A DNA stretch of 64,000 bases from Solwaraspora sp. WMMD406 (GTDB lineage Bacteria > Actinomycetota > Actinomycetes > Mycobacteriales > Micromonosporaceae), in NCBI RefSeq assembly GCF_029626025.1, contig NZ_JARUBF010000001.1, positions 5,612,001-5,676,000 on the forward strand. The letters are read 5' to 3'. The notes beneath the pieces were generated by a model. The model was not told the origin of the DNA. It saw only the letters and a program-made list of their open reading frames with translations, and made no database searches. This document shows positions 15,848-23,353 of this stretch, piece after piece. Position numbers and translations under genes: made by a program. Within the stretch, counting starts at the first letter, position 1. Each line of letters begins with the position of its first letter.

Positions 15848-18315
15848 GTGACACCTCCGGCGACGATGTCGTTGACGCAGCGCAGCACCGGGCGGCTGGT
15901 CGACGCCGCCGGGTCCAGGTCGGCGGCACCACGTACGGTGAACACTGCCGACTCCCCCGGCAGCAAGGTGACCAGCGCCTGGTCGACCTCGGCGGCCGGG
16001 TCCAGGCGGTCGGCGTACAGGGTCAGGTCACGCAGGATGGTCCGGGCGGTGACGGTCACCGCCACTGCGTCTCCTGCGGGCGCGACGGTCGCTTCGAAGT
16101 CGGCGGCCGGGTAGTCGAGGTCGCGGTCCGGGGCGAAGAACCACCAGGCCCGCTGGCCGACGGCGTCGGCGAACAGCACCTCGCGGCGGGGGTCGTCGCA
16201 GGCCGCCACCTCGATGGGGATCGGCACGGTCAGCGCCGAGTGGGCGGGTACAGCCAAGTCCACGCTGGACTTGGCGCGCGGCTCACCGGCCAGCGTCGAC
16301 CGGACGATCGCCACCTCCCCGCGCCATTCGACGTCGGTGTCGTTGACGGCGACCAGGGCCAGGCCGTCGTCGCGCGGCTGGATGGTGAGCAGCCGGTCGG
16401 CGTAGGCGCGCCGCAGCGCGTACCACAGGGGTTTGCGGCGGCCGTCGCCGTCGACGGCGGCCCACGAGGTGACCGGCCAGCAGTCGTTGAGCTGCCACAG
16501 GATGGTGCCCATGCAGACGCCCCGGTGGGAGCGGAAGTGTTCCACGCCGACGGCGATCGCCCGCGCCTGGTTGACCTGGGTCAGGTAGTGCCAGTCGTCG
16601 AAGTCGCGCGGAGCGGGCAGGTGGGCGTCCAGACCACGCCGGAGCTTCAGGTCGCCGTCGACGGCTTTCTGGTGGTGGACCATCCCGGATGAGTCGGGGG
16701 CGAGCGGGGAGTCGCTCAACGCCCGGCGCAACGTGGCGTACGTCGGCGGGGCCTGGTAGCCGAACTCGGCGAGGAACCGGGGCACGTACTGGCGGTATTT
16801 CAGGTAGTCGTCGGTGTTCCACACGTCCCAGATGTGCATGGTGCCGTGCTCCGGGTCGTTGGGGTGCAGGTCGTCGCGGCCGGAGTACGGGCTGCCCGGC
16901 CAGTACGGGCGGGTCGGGTCGAGTTCGGCGACGATTGCCGGCAGCACGTCGAGGTAGTAGCCGCTTCCCCAGGTCCGTCCGTCGAGGGTCTCCTGCCAGC
17001 CCCAGTCGTGCCAGCCCCAGATGTTCTCGTTGTTGCCGGTCCACAGCACCAGACTGGGATGCGGGGTGAGCCGGGTGACCTGGTAGCGGGCTTCGGCGGC
17101 GACTTCGCCGGCGATCGGCTCCTCCTCGGGGTACGCCGCGCAGGCGAAGAGAAAGTCCTGCCCGACGAGCAGTCCTCGCTCGTCGGCGAGGTCGTAGAAG
17201 TCGTCCGACTCGTAGCGGCCGCCGCCCCAGACCCGCAGGAAGTTGACCCCGGCGTCGACGGCCTGGCCGAACCGCCGCGCGTAGCGGTCCCGGGTGACCC
17301 GGGTGACAAAGGCGTCGTCGGGGATCCAGTTGACGCCCCGGACGAAGACCGGCGTCTCGTTGACGATCAGTGTGAACGCGGAGCCGTGCTGGTCGGCGCT
17401 GGTGTCCAGGCGTACCGACCGGAATCCGATCCGGCGCTGCCAGGTGTCGAGTGTTGTTCCGTCCGACCGGTGCAGGGTGACGTCGAGGGCGTGGCGGGCG
17501 GGTTCGCCGTACCCTCGGGGCCACCACAGTTCGGGGTCGGCGACGGTGAGGGTCACGGCGGCGCTGCGGTGCCCGGCCGGGACGACTGCCTCGGCGCGGG
17601 TTCCGGCGACGGCGGCGACCAGGGTGAGGTCCTCGTCGGTGTCCCGGTCGACCTCGACGCGCACCTCGACGGTCGCCTCGGCGCAGCCGGTCGGGTGGTG
17701 GGTGACGGTGACCAGCGGTCGGACGGTGCTCAACCGGGCCGTGGTCCAGCTGTGCAGGCCGATGTCCTGCCAGATGCCGGCGGTGACCAGGTTGGGACCC
17801 CAGTCCCAGCCGAAGTTGCAGGCCATCTTGCGGATGAAGTGGAACGGTTCGGGGTAGGCGTTGGGGCGGTCGCCGAGCTGGTCACGCAGCTGTTCGGCGT
17901 GCCGGTACGCCGAGTCGAACCGTACCCGCAGGGTGTTGGGTCCGGGGCGCAGCGCGGGTCGGGCGTCGAAGCGGTAGCCGCGGTGCATGTTGGCGGTGCG
18001 GCCGAGTTCGACGCCGTTGAGGGTGATGGTGGCGATGGTGTCGAGGCCGGCGCAGACCAGGTCGACCCGGGGGTCACCCAGGTCGACCCAGTCGAAGGTG
18101 GTCTCGTAGACCCAGTCGGTTCGCCCGATCCAGGACAGCCGGGTTTCGTTGTCGTCCAGGTAGGGGTCGGGAATCAGGCCGGCGGCGAGCAGGTCGGTGT
18201 GCACGCAGCCGGGTACGGTCGCCGGGACGTCGCGGTCCCCGATGCCGTCGGGTACGGCGAATCCCTCCGCCGGTCGTACGGTCCAGCCCTCGTGGAGCGG
18301 TCGTACGGTGTTCAT
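15844..18315 (-). CDS. GH2 beta-mannosidase
   Basis: Intracellular exo-beta-mannosidase (about 823 residues) that cleaves mannose from the non-reducing end of imported oligosaccharides. The N-terminal GH2 sugar-binding domain contains MACNFGWDWGPN, a segment typical of beta-mannosidases rather than beta-galactosidases. A TIM barrel follows with the acid/base Glu in WTGNNENIWGW (near residue 430) and the nucleophile Glu in LAEFGYQAPPT (near 520). No signal peptide. Start set at ATG 18313-18315, which has GAGGT five bases upstream; a GTG 12 bases earlier is less well placed. Second-last cytoplasmic step of the operon, overlapping the ROK kinase. Confidence 0.93.
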   Translation of the reverse strand: MNTVRPLHEGWTVRPAEGFAVPDGIGDRDVPATVPGCVHTDLLAAGLIPDPYLDDNETRLSWIGRTDWVYETTFDWVDLGDPRVDLVCAGLDTIATITLNGVELGRTANMHRGYRFDARPALRPGPNTLRVRFDSAYRHAEQLRDQLGDRPNAYPEPFHFIRKMACNFGWDWGPNLVTAGIWQDIGLHSWTTARLSTVRPLVTVTHHPTGCAEATVEVRVEVDRDTDEDLTLVAAVAGTRAEAVVPAGHRSAAVTLTVADPELWWPRGYGEPARHALDVTLHRSDGTTLDTWQRRIGFRSVRLDTSADQHGSAFTLIVNETPVFVRGVNWIPDDAFVTRVTRDRYARRFGQAVDAGVNFLRVWGGGRYESDDFYDLADERGLLVGQDFLFACAAYPEEEPIAGEVAAEARYQVTRLTPHPSLVLWTGNNENIWGWHDWGWQETLDGRTWGSGYYLDVLPAIVAELDPTRPYWPGSPYSGRDDLHPNDPEHGTMHIWDVWNTDDYLKYRQYVPRFLAEFGYQAPPTYATLRRALSDSPLAPDSSGMVHHQKAVDGDLKLRRGLDAHLPAPRDFDDWHYLTQVNQARAIAVGVEHFRSHRGVCMGTILWQLNDCWPVTSWAAVDGDGRRKPLWYALRRAYADRLLTIQPRDDGLALVAVNDTDVEWRGEVAIVRSTLAGEPRAKSSVDLAVPAHSALTVPIPIEVAACDDPRREVLFADAVGQRAWWFFAPDRDLDYPAADFEATVAPAGDAVAVTVTARTILRDLTLYADRLDPAAEVDQALVTLLPGESAVFTVRGAADLDPAASTSRPVLRCVNDIVAGGVT

Positions 18316-18370
18316 GCCATACCTCACTAGTGCGGGAGCGGGACTGGGCCACGGTACGGGTCGGCGCCGG

Positions 18371-19327
18371 TCAGTTCTTGACGGCGCCTTCCATGATTCC
18401 CCGGACGATCTGCCGGCCGCCGATGAAGAGCATGATCAGTAGCGGGATGGTCGCCACGAACGCGCCGGCGAGCACCCGCCGGTAGAGCACGTAGTTACCG
18501 CTGGCCAGGTCGGACAGGGCCACCATCGAGGTCGGATAGTAGGTGCCGCCGAGGGTGATCAGCGGCCACTGGAAGTCGTTCCAGGTGGCCACGAAGGTAA
18601 GTAGGCCGAGGACGGCCATCGCCGGGCGAACGGCGGGCAGCACGACGCTCCAGTAGATCCGCATGGTGCTGGCGCCGTCGATGCGGCCGGCCTCGATCAG
18701 TTCGTCGGGTACGGCTTCGAGGATGAACTGTCGCATGTAGAACACGCCGAACGCGGTGACCAGGCCGGGCACGATGACCGCGACCAGGGTGCCGTTCCAG
18801 CCGAGCTCGCCCATCAGGATGTAGAGGGCGACGACGCCGAGCTGGTTGGGCACGGTGAGGGTGAGCACCACAACGACCATCAGCGCGTTGCGACCCTTGA
18901 AGCGCAGCTTGGCGAAGGCGAATCCGGCCAGTGAGCAGAAGAACAGCACCGAGAACGTCACGATCGTGGAGACGATGAAGCTGTTGCCCAGCGACTGGGC
19001 GAAGTAGACGTTGCGGAGGGTGAAGACCTCGTTGAGGTTGGTGAGCAGTTGGCCGCCGGGTAGCAGCTGCGGCGGGATCTTCGCCAGGTCGGCGTCGGTG
19101 CCGCTGGCGATGACCACCATCCAGTAGAGAGGGAAGGCGGAGAACAGGATGACCAGGCTGAGGAACAGGTAGTTCCAGAAGCTGCCCGGTGTACTGGCCG
19201 GGGCCCGGCCCATCAGGGCGGCGCTGCGGCGGCGACGGCCGGGTGGCGTGCCGCCGCCGGACTGGCCGGACCGATCCGGCCGGCCGGGTTGGCCGGTGGG
19301 CGGGCGGCCGATCGTGGTGGTGCTCAT
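18371..19327 (-). CDS. Carbohydrate ABC transporter permease (MalG-like)
   Basis: Inner-membrane permease of a CUT1-type sugar importer, 318 residues. A Gly/Pro/Arg-rich cytoplasmic N-terminus (about 1-45) precedes six predicted membrane segments. The EAA loop that docks the ATPase is EAGRIDGASTMRIYWSVVLP near residue 210, and the C-terminus GRQIVRGIMEGAVKN is typical of MalG-type subunits. Its ATG (19325-19327) overlaps the stop of the partner permease by four bases. No gene for the nucleotide-binding subunit is present in the cluster, so a shared MsiK-like ATPase encoded elsewhere is presumed, as known for actinobacterial oligosaccharide importers. Confidence 0.94.
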   Translation of the reverse strand: MSTTTIGRPPTGQPGRPDRSGQSGGGTPPGRRRRSAALMGRAPASTPGSFWNYLFLSLVILFSAFPLYWMVVIASGTDADLAKIPPQLLPGGQLLTNLNEVFTLRNVYFAQSLGNSFIVSTIVTFSVLFFCSLAGFAFAKLRFKGRNALMVVVVLTLTVPNQLGVVALYILMGELGWNGTLVAVIVPGLVTAFGVFYMRQFILEAVPDELIEAGRIDGASTMRIYWSVVLPAVRPAMAVLGLLTFVATWNDFQWPLITLGGTYYPTSMVALSDLASGNYVLYRRVLAGAFVATIPLLIMLFIGGRQIVRGIMEGAVKN

Positions 19328-20352
19328 TTGCGCCCCCCGCCGAGTCGGTTGGCGACCAGCGCGTTGACGACCGCGATGATCACGATGATCAGGAACAGTG
19401 CCCAGGACATCGCGGCGGCGTAGCCGAGGTTGAGGTCCTTCCAGCCGACCTTGTAGATCAGTTGGGCGATGGTCTGGAACTGGCCGTTGGATCCGCCGGT
19501 GGCCGCCTGCGAGTTCTGTTCGAACAGCATCGGCTCGGTGAACAGTTGCAGCCCGCCGATGGTGGACAGGATGACGGTGAAGACCACCACCGGCCGGATC
19601 ATCGGTACGGTGATCCGCCAGAGCTGCCGCCACGGGCCCGCGCCGTCTACCGCGGCCGCTTCGTAGATGTCGCGGGGGATCGACTGCATCGCGGCGAGGT
19701 AGATCAGCGCGTTGTAGCCGATCCACTTCCAGTTGACCATCGTGGCGATCGCGATCCAGGAGGCGGTCTTGGTGGAGCGCCAGTCGATCGGCGCCTCGCC
19801 GCGCAGGTTGAGCACGTCGAGCACCCAGTTGGCGATGCCGAAGTCGCGGGCGAAGAAGACCGCGAAGAGCAGGGTCGACGCGGTGATCGGGGTGATGTAC
19901 GGCAGCAGGATGCCGACCCGGAACCAGGTTTGCGCGCGCAGCTTGCGGTTGAGTAGCGACGCGATGATCAACGCCAGGAACAGTTGCGGCACGGTGGAGA
20001 GCAGGAAGATGCCGAACGTGTTGTAGAGCGCGTTCCAGAACCGGTCGTCGGTGAGCAGCCGCTCGAAGTTCGCCAGCCCGGCCCAGCCGGTCAGGTCGGC
20101 GTTGTCCAGCCGCCAGTGCCGCAGCGCCACCACGCCGTTGAAGATGATCGGGAAGAGCCCGAAGGCGATGAAGAGGAGGAAGAACGGGGAGATCAGGATG
20201 TACGGCATGTACCGCATGTCGAAGCGGTGCAGCCGGTCTCGCCAGGTCAGGGTGGTGCGGCCGGGGGTTCGCTGCGGATGAGCGGGTGCGCCGGGGCGCG
20301 AGCGCGACGACGGCGGCGGTGCGGGCGGCGGTGCGGCACGCGTAGCGGACAT
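19324..20352 (-). CDS. Carbohydrate ABC transporter permease (MalF-like)
   Basis: Partner permease of the CUT1 importer, 342 residues. The N-terminus is Ala/Pro/Ser-rich and basic; the first membrane segment is PYILISPFFLLFIAFGLFPI. The EAA loop reads EAAAVDGAGPWRQLWRITVP. ATG 20350-20352 has GGAGG upstream; the frame is open further but the upstream part is Arg-rich and non-membrane. It lies 100 bases after the binding-protein gene. That spacer contains GC-rich inverted sequence that could reduce transcription of the permeases relative to the binding protein, a common arrangement (inference). Confidence 0.93.
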   Translation of the reverse strand: MSATRAAPPPAPPPSSRSRPGAPAHPQRTPGRTTLTWRDRLHRFDMRYMPYILISPFFLLFIAFGLFPIIFNGVVALRHWRLDNADLTGWAGLANFERLLTDDRFWNALYNTFGIFLLSTVPQLFLALIIASLLNRKLRAQTWFRVGILLPYITPITASTLLFAVFFARDFGIANWVLDVLNLRGEAPIDWRSTKTASWIAIATMVNWKWIGYNALIYLAAMQSIPRDIYEAAAVDGAGPWRQLWRITVPMIRPVVVFTVILSTIGGLQLFTEPMLFEQNSQAATGGSNGQFQTIAQLIYKVGWKDLNLGYAAAMSWALFLIIVIIAVVNALVANRLGGGRK

Positions 20353-20452
20353 GGTTGCCTCCAGAGATGGCCGGGTGGCGAGGCGGCCGCGCGACGGGGC
20401 GGCTCCGGTGACGCGGGCCTGCTCCCGCCGCGCGGCACGGCGGCGCGACTGG

Positions 20453-21730
20453 TTACGCGTTCGTCGCCTTCTCGGCTTCCGCGACGGCTTCCGTCCATGC
20501 CTCGTCGGGCTTGCCTTCCAGGTCACCGCTCTGCAGTCGGTTGAGGACGTTCTCCACCGCCACCCGGACCGGGCCGTTCTTGCGGCCGAGGTACTGCGGG
20601 GTGAGGTTGGCCGCGGTTTCGGAGAAGATCTGGCCGACCGGGGCGTCGCTGAAGAACGGGTTGGAGAACTCGACGATCGCAGGGTCTTCGTAGAGTGCCG
20701 GCTGCGACGGCAGGTTGCCGACCTTCTTGAAGATCTCGATCTGCTGCTCCGGCTGGATCAGCCACTCCAGGAACTTGTACGCCTCGTCGACGTTGGCGCC
20801 CTGCGCCGGGATCGTGAGGAACGAACCGCCCCAGTTGCCGCCGCCACCGGGGATCGCCGCCACGTCCCATTTGCCGGCGGTGTCCGGCGCGGTGTTCTGG
20901 ATGTGGCCCATCATCCAGGCGGGGCACGCCAGTACGGCGAAGTCGCCGTTGACGAAGCCGTTGTTCCATTCCGGGGAGAAGGCCGCGAGGTTGGCCGACA
21001 GTCCGGCACCGACCACGGCGGCGGCGGTGTCGAAGGCGACCTTGGGGCCGCCGTCCATGGCGAGGGTGTCGCTGGTGTCGAAGAGGCCGACCGGCTGCTG
21101 GCCGAGGACCGGGTTGAAGATGTTGGTGGCGGAGTCGACGAACTTCTTGCCGCTGGCCGCCACGTACTCCTCACCGGTGGCGATGAAGGATTCCCAGTCC
21201 GGCCAGAGCGCGGAGACCTCGTCGCGGTCGGTCGGCAGCCCGGCGGCGGCGAACAGGTCGGTGCGGTAGCACATGGCCAGGCCGCCGACGTCGGTGCCGA
21301 GACCGATCTGGGTGGAACCGTCGGCGGAGAGGGTCTGCTGCCACTTCCAGTCCAGGTAGCGGTCCTCGTACTGGCCGGCGCCCTGGTCCAGCAGGTTGAC
21401 GAACTTGTCGGCCTGTTCGCGGAACTGGACGACGAAGCCTTCGTCGATGGCGGCGATGTCGGCGGCCCCCGAGCCGGCGATGAGCTTCTTCTGCAGGTCC
21501 TCATGCTGGGCGTTGTACTCCCCCGAATTGAGGTTGATCCGGACGCCGGGGTTCTCCGCCTCGTACGCGGCCTTGAGGTCGTCGAGGCCGAAGTCACCCC
21601 AGAACGCGATCGTCAGGGTGGTGCCGTCGTCGTCGCCGCCGCCGGGTTCGCCACTGCAGCCGGCGACCAGAAGCACGCTGGCGGCACCTGCGGCCGCCAG
21701 GCGCGCCCAAGGGGTCCTACGCCGTTCCAT
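20453..21730 (-). CDS. Sugar ABC transporter substrate-binding lipoprotein
   Basis: Extracellular binding protein of the importer, 425 residues, SBP family 1. The signal peptide ends in a lipobox, SVLLVAGCSGE, so the mature protein is lipid-anchored at Cys near residue 24. The body (TLTIAFWGDFGLDDLKAAYE, WPDWESFIATGEEYVAASGK, NGDFAVLACPAWMMGH) is characteristic of oligosaccharide-binding proteins. ATG 21728-21730 is preceded by GGAGG with five-base spacing. As first gene of the leftward set it follows an operator candidate at 21780-21793, about 50 bases upstream of the start. Specificity for manno-oligosaccharides is inferred from the downstream GH2 and GH5 enzymes. Confidence 0.93.
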   Translation of the reverse strand: MERRRTPWARLAAAGAASVLLVAGCSGEPGGGDDDGTTLTIAFWGDFGLDDLKAAYEAENPGVRINLNSGEYNAQHEDLQKKLIAGSGAADIAAIDEGFVVQFREQADKFVNLLDQGAGQYEDRYLDWKWQQTLSADGSTQIGLGTDVGGLAMCYRTDLFAAAGLPTDRDEVSALWPDWESFIATGEEYVAASGKKFVDSATNIFNPVLGQQPVGLFDTSDTLAMDGGPKVAFDTAAAVVGAGLSANLAAFSPEWNNGFVNGDFAVLACPAWMMGHIQNTAPDTAGKWDVAAIPGGGGNWGGSFLTIPAQGANVDEAYKFLEWLIQPEQQIEIFKKVGNLPSQPALYEDPAIVEFSNPFFSDAPVGQIFSETAANLTPQYLGRKNGPVRVAVENVLNRLQSGDLEGKPDEAWTEAVAEAEKATNA

Positions 21731-21779
21731 GCCATCCTCCGAACACATGTGAAACGCTCCTGACATCGAGGAACGTCGA

Positions 21780-21793
21780 CTGAACCGGATAAG
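21780..21793 (-). promoter_or_regulatory. Candidate LacI-family operator 1 (binding-protein side)
   Basis: CTGAACCGGATAAG, two mismatches from the perfect palindrome CTTAACCGGTTAAG. It lies about 50 bases upstream of the binding-protein start, where it could block the operon promoter. Two sister sites occur nearby. Confidence 0.65.
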
Positions 21794-21983
21794 TAGAGCC
21801 ACCGTACGAGCGCACCTGCCGAGTGTCAATGGCGGGTTAACACCGTGGCCTACCCGTAATCTCGACGTCGTCGGACAGCGTCCGGGGATGCGCGGTAGAG
21901 CTCCCCGGCGCACGTCGGGACAGCCGTCCGGGGTAGGGGCGTCGCCGGTCCCACCGACGGCGGATATCGTTTACGCGAGCAGA

Positions 21984-21997
21984 CTTAACCGGACAAG
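21984..21997 (+). promoter_or_regulatory. Candidate LacI-family operator 2 (regulator side)
   Basis: CTTAACCGGACAAG, two mismatches from CTTAACCGGTTAAG, located 50 bases before the regulator GTG. It suggests autoregulation, or looping with operator 1, which is about 200 bases away. Confidence 0.65.
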
Positions 21998-22046
21998 CGC
22001 ACCAGCGGGTCGCCCGCGCCACCGACTCGACGAAGGAGTTCCGCCG

Positions 22047-23066
22047 GTGAAACGGCCGACCATCGCCGACATCGCCCGCCGCGCGGGCGTCTCGAAGGGC
22101 GCGGTCTCGTACGCGCTCAACGGCCAGCCCGGCGTCTCCGAAGCGACCCGGCAGCGCATCCTCGCCATCGCCGCCGAGATCGGCTTCAATCCCAACAGCG
22201 CGGCCCGCGCGCTGTCCGGCGCGAGTGCCAACGCGGTCGGTCTGGCCCTGAGCCGGCCAGCCCGCATCCTGGGCATCGAACCGTTCTTCATGGAGCTGAT
22301 CAGCGGGGTCGAGGCGGAGTTGTCGGCCCGCTCGTACGCCCTGACGTTGCAGGTGGTGGCCGACCCCGACGCCGAGATCGCGGTCTACCGGCGTTGGTGG
22401 GGTGAACGTCGGGTGGACGGTGTCTTCCTGTGCGACCTGCGGGTCGACGACCACCGGGTGCCCGCCCTGGAACGACTGCAGCTCCCGGCGGTGGTGATCG
22501 GTGGACCGGCGTACACCGGTTCGCTGGCCAGCGTGTGGTCCGACGACGCGGCCGCGCTGGTCGAGACCGTCAAGTACCTCGCCGCGCTCGGCCATCGCCG
22601 GATCGCCCGGGTCGGCGGGCTGCCGGGGCTGCTGCACACCGAGATCCGGGCCGCCGCGTTCACCGACGTCTGCCGCGAGCTCGGCCTGGTCGACTGTGTG
22701 ACGGTGGCCTCGGACTACACCGGCGAAGAGGGGGCGCGGGTGACCCGACGGATGCTCAGCACGTCGGCCCGGCCCACCGCGATGATCTACGACAATGACG
22801 TGATGGCGATCGCCGGCTTGGCGGTGGCTCAGGAGATGGGGTTGTCGGTGCCCGGCGATCTGTCGATCATCGCCTGGGACGATTCCCCCCTCTGCCAGCT
22901 CGTGCATCCGCCGCTGACCGCGGTGAGCCGGGACATCCCGGCGTACGGCGCACGGGCCGCCCGGCAGTTGCTGTCGGCGATCGCTGGCCAGCAGATCACG
23001 ACATATCAGGACGAGACCCCTCATCTCACCCCGCGCGGCAGCACCGCGCCGCCGCAGCGCGGTTGA
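22047..23066 (+). CDS. LacI-family transcriptional regulator of the mannan operon
   Basis: Repressor-type regulator, 339 residues. The N-terminal LacI helix-turn-helix reads TIADIARRAGVSKGAVSYAL with hinge sequence GFNPNSAARALSG, followed by a periplasmic-binding-protein-like effector domain (IYDNDVMAIAGLAVAQEMGL and the terminal IIAWDDSPLCQLVHPPLT are typical). GTG 22047 is chosen because AAGGAG lies 8 bases upstream and the product then begins directly at the HTH; longer frames exist but are implausible. It is divergent from the transporter/hydrolase operon, with operators in between, so the effector is probably a mannose-containing sugar and binding would be relieved by it. Confidence 0.93.
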   Translation: MKRPTIADIARRAGVSKGAVSYALNGQPGVSEATRQRILAIAAEIGFNPNSAARALSGASANAVGLALSRPARILGIEPFFMELISGVEAELSARSYALTLQVVADPDAEIAVYRRWWGERRVDGVFLCDLRVDDHRVPALERLQLPAVVIGGPAYTGSLASVWSDDAAALVETVKYLAALGHRRIARVGGLPGLLHTEIRAAAFTDVCRELGLVDCVTVASDYTGEEGARVTRRMLSTSARPTAMIYDNDVMAIAGLAVAQEMGLSVPGDLSIIAWDDSPLCQLVHPPLTAVSRDIPAYGARAARQLLSAIAGQQITTYQDETPHLTPRGSTAPPQRG

Positions 23067-23115
23067 GCTGTCGGTCGTCCGCCAGCCGAGATGCGCAATT
23101 CCGGACCAACCAGAG

Positions 23116-23129
23116 CTGAACCGATTAAG
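23116..23129 (+). promoter_or_regulatory. Candidate LacI-family operator 3 (downstream of the regulator, before the glyA leader)
   Basis: CTGAACCGATTAAG, two mismatches from CTTAACCGGTTAAG. It lies 49 bases past the regulator stop and about 70 bases upstream of the riboswitch. Its function there is unclear: auxiliary operator for looping, or a link to glyA transcription. Confidence 0.5.
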
Positions 23130-23188
23130 TGCGCGCTGGGAGACCCGTGAGTCCGACACGGCCGCGCCGATCATCGGCCCCGACCCGC

Positions 23189-23194
23189 TATGCT
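23189..23194 (+). promoter_or_regulatory. Possible -10 element of the glyA leader
   Basis: TATGCT lies just before the riboswitch, the right place for a promoter that would start transcription at about 23200. No good -35 hexamer is seen 17 bases upstream. Weak call. Confidence 0.35.
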
Positions 23195-23198
23195 CGAT

Positions 23199-23280
23199 CC
23201 GGTCACGCGACTGGCGCAGCGAAGGTGGAACCGACCACCGGGGAGCGACCAATGACGTGCGCCGCGCGCCTGGGTGCACC
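23199..23280 (+). ncRNA. ZTP (pfl) riboswitch controlling glyA
   Basis: The segment carries the conserved pfl-motif elements in order: CGCGACTGGCG (23205-23215), then GGTGGAACCGACCACCGGGG (hairpin plus the CCGGGGAGC core, to about 23246), a variable linker, and CGCGCCTGGGTGCA (23265-23278), matching the consensus GACUGGCG...CCGGGGAG...CCGCCUGGGCA. ZTP riboswitches sense ZMP/ZTP, the alarmone of 10-formyl-tetrahydrofolate shortage, and turn on one-carbon and purine genes; glyA is an established target. The 70 bases before the glyA start hold GC-rich inverted sequence but no U-tract, so the switching mechanism (translational or otherwise) is not evident. Confidence 0.9.
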
Positions 23281-23353
23281 GTCGACGGCACCGTCGTGCC
23301 CGGTTGAGCCAGCCGGGCCTCGCCGGCACGCCCCGACCGCCAGGAGGCACCTC

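Larger units (their letters stand above)
21731..22046. other. Divergent control region between the binding-protein gene and lacI-type regulator
   Basis: A 316-base spacer with no gene. It holds two candidate LacI operators (21780-21793 and 21984-21997). The segment near 21775-21845 is AT-richer than its surroundings, as expected for a promoter. The leftward operon and the rightward regulator should both start here. Confidence 0.7.

Noticed and set aside
20353-20452. GC-rich inverted sequence between binding-protein and permease genes as a true terminator
   Set aside because: Pairing is imperfect and compositionally expected; mentioned only as a possible partial attenuator under the permease.
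23129-23353. Longer glyA start giving about 75 extra residues
   Set aside because: The segment is the ZTP riboswitch and leader; AGGAGG with GTG 23354 gives the normal family length.
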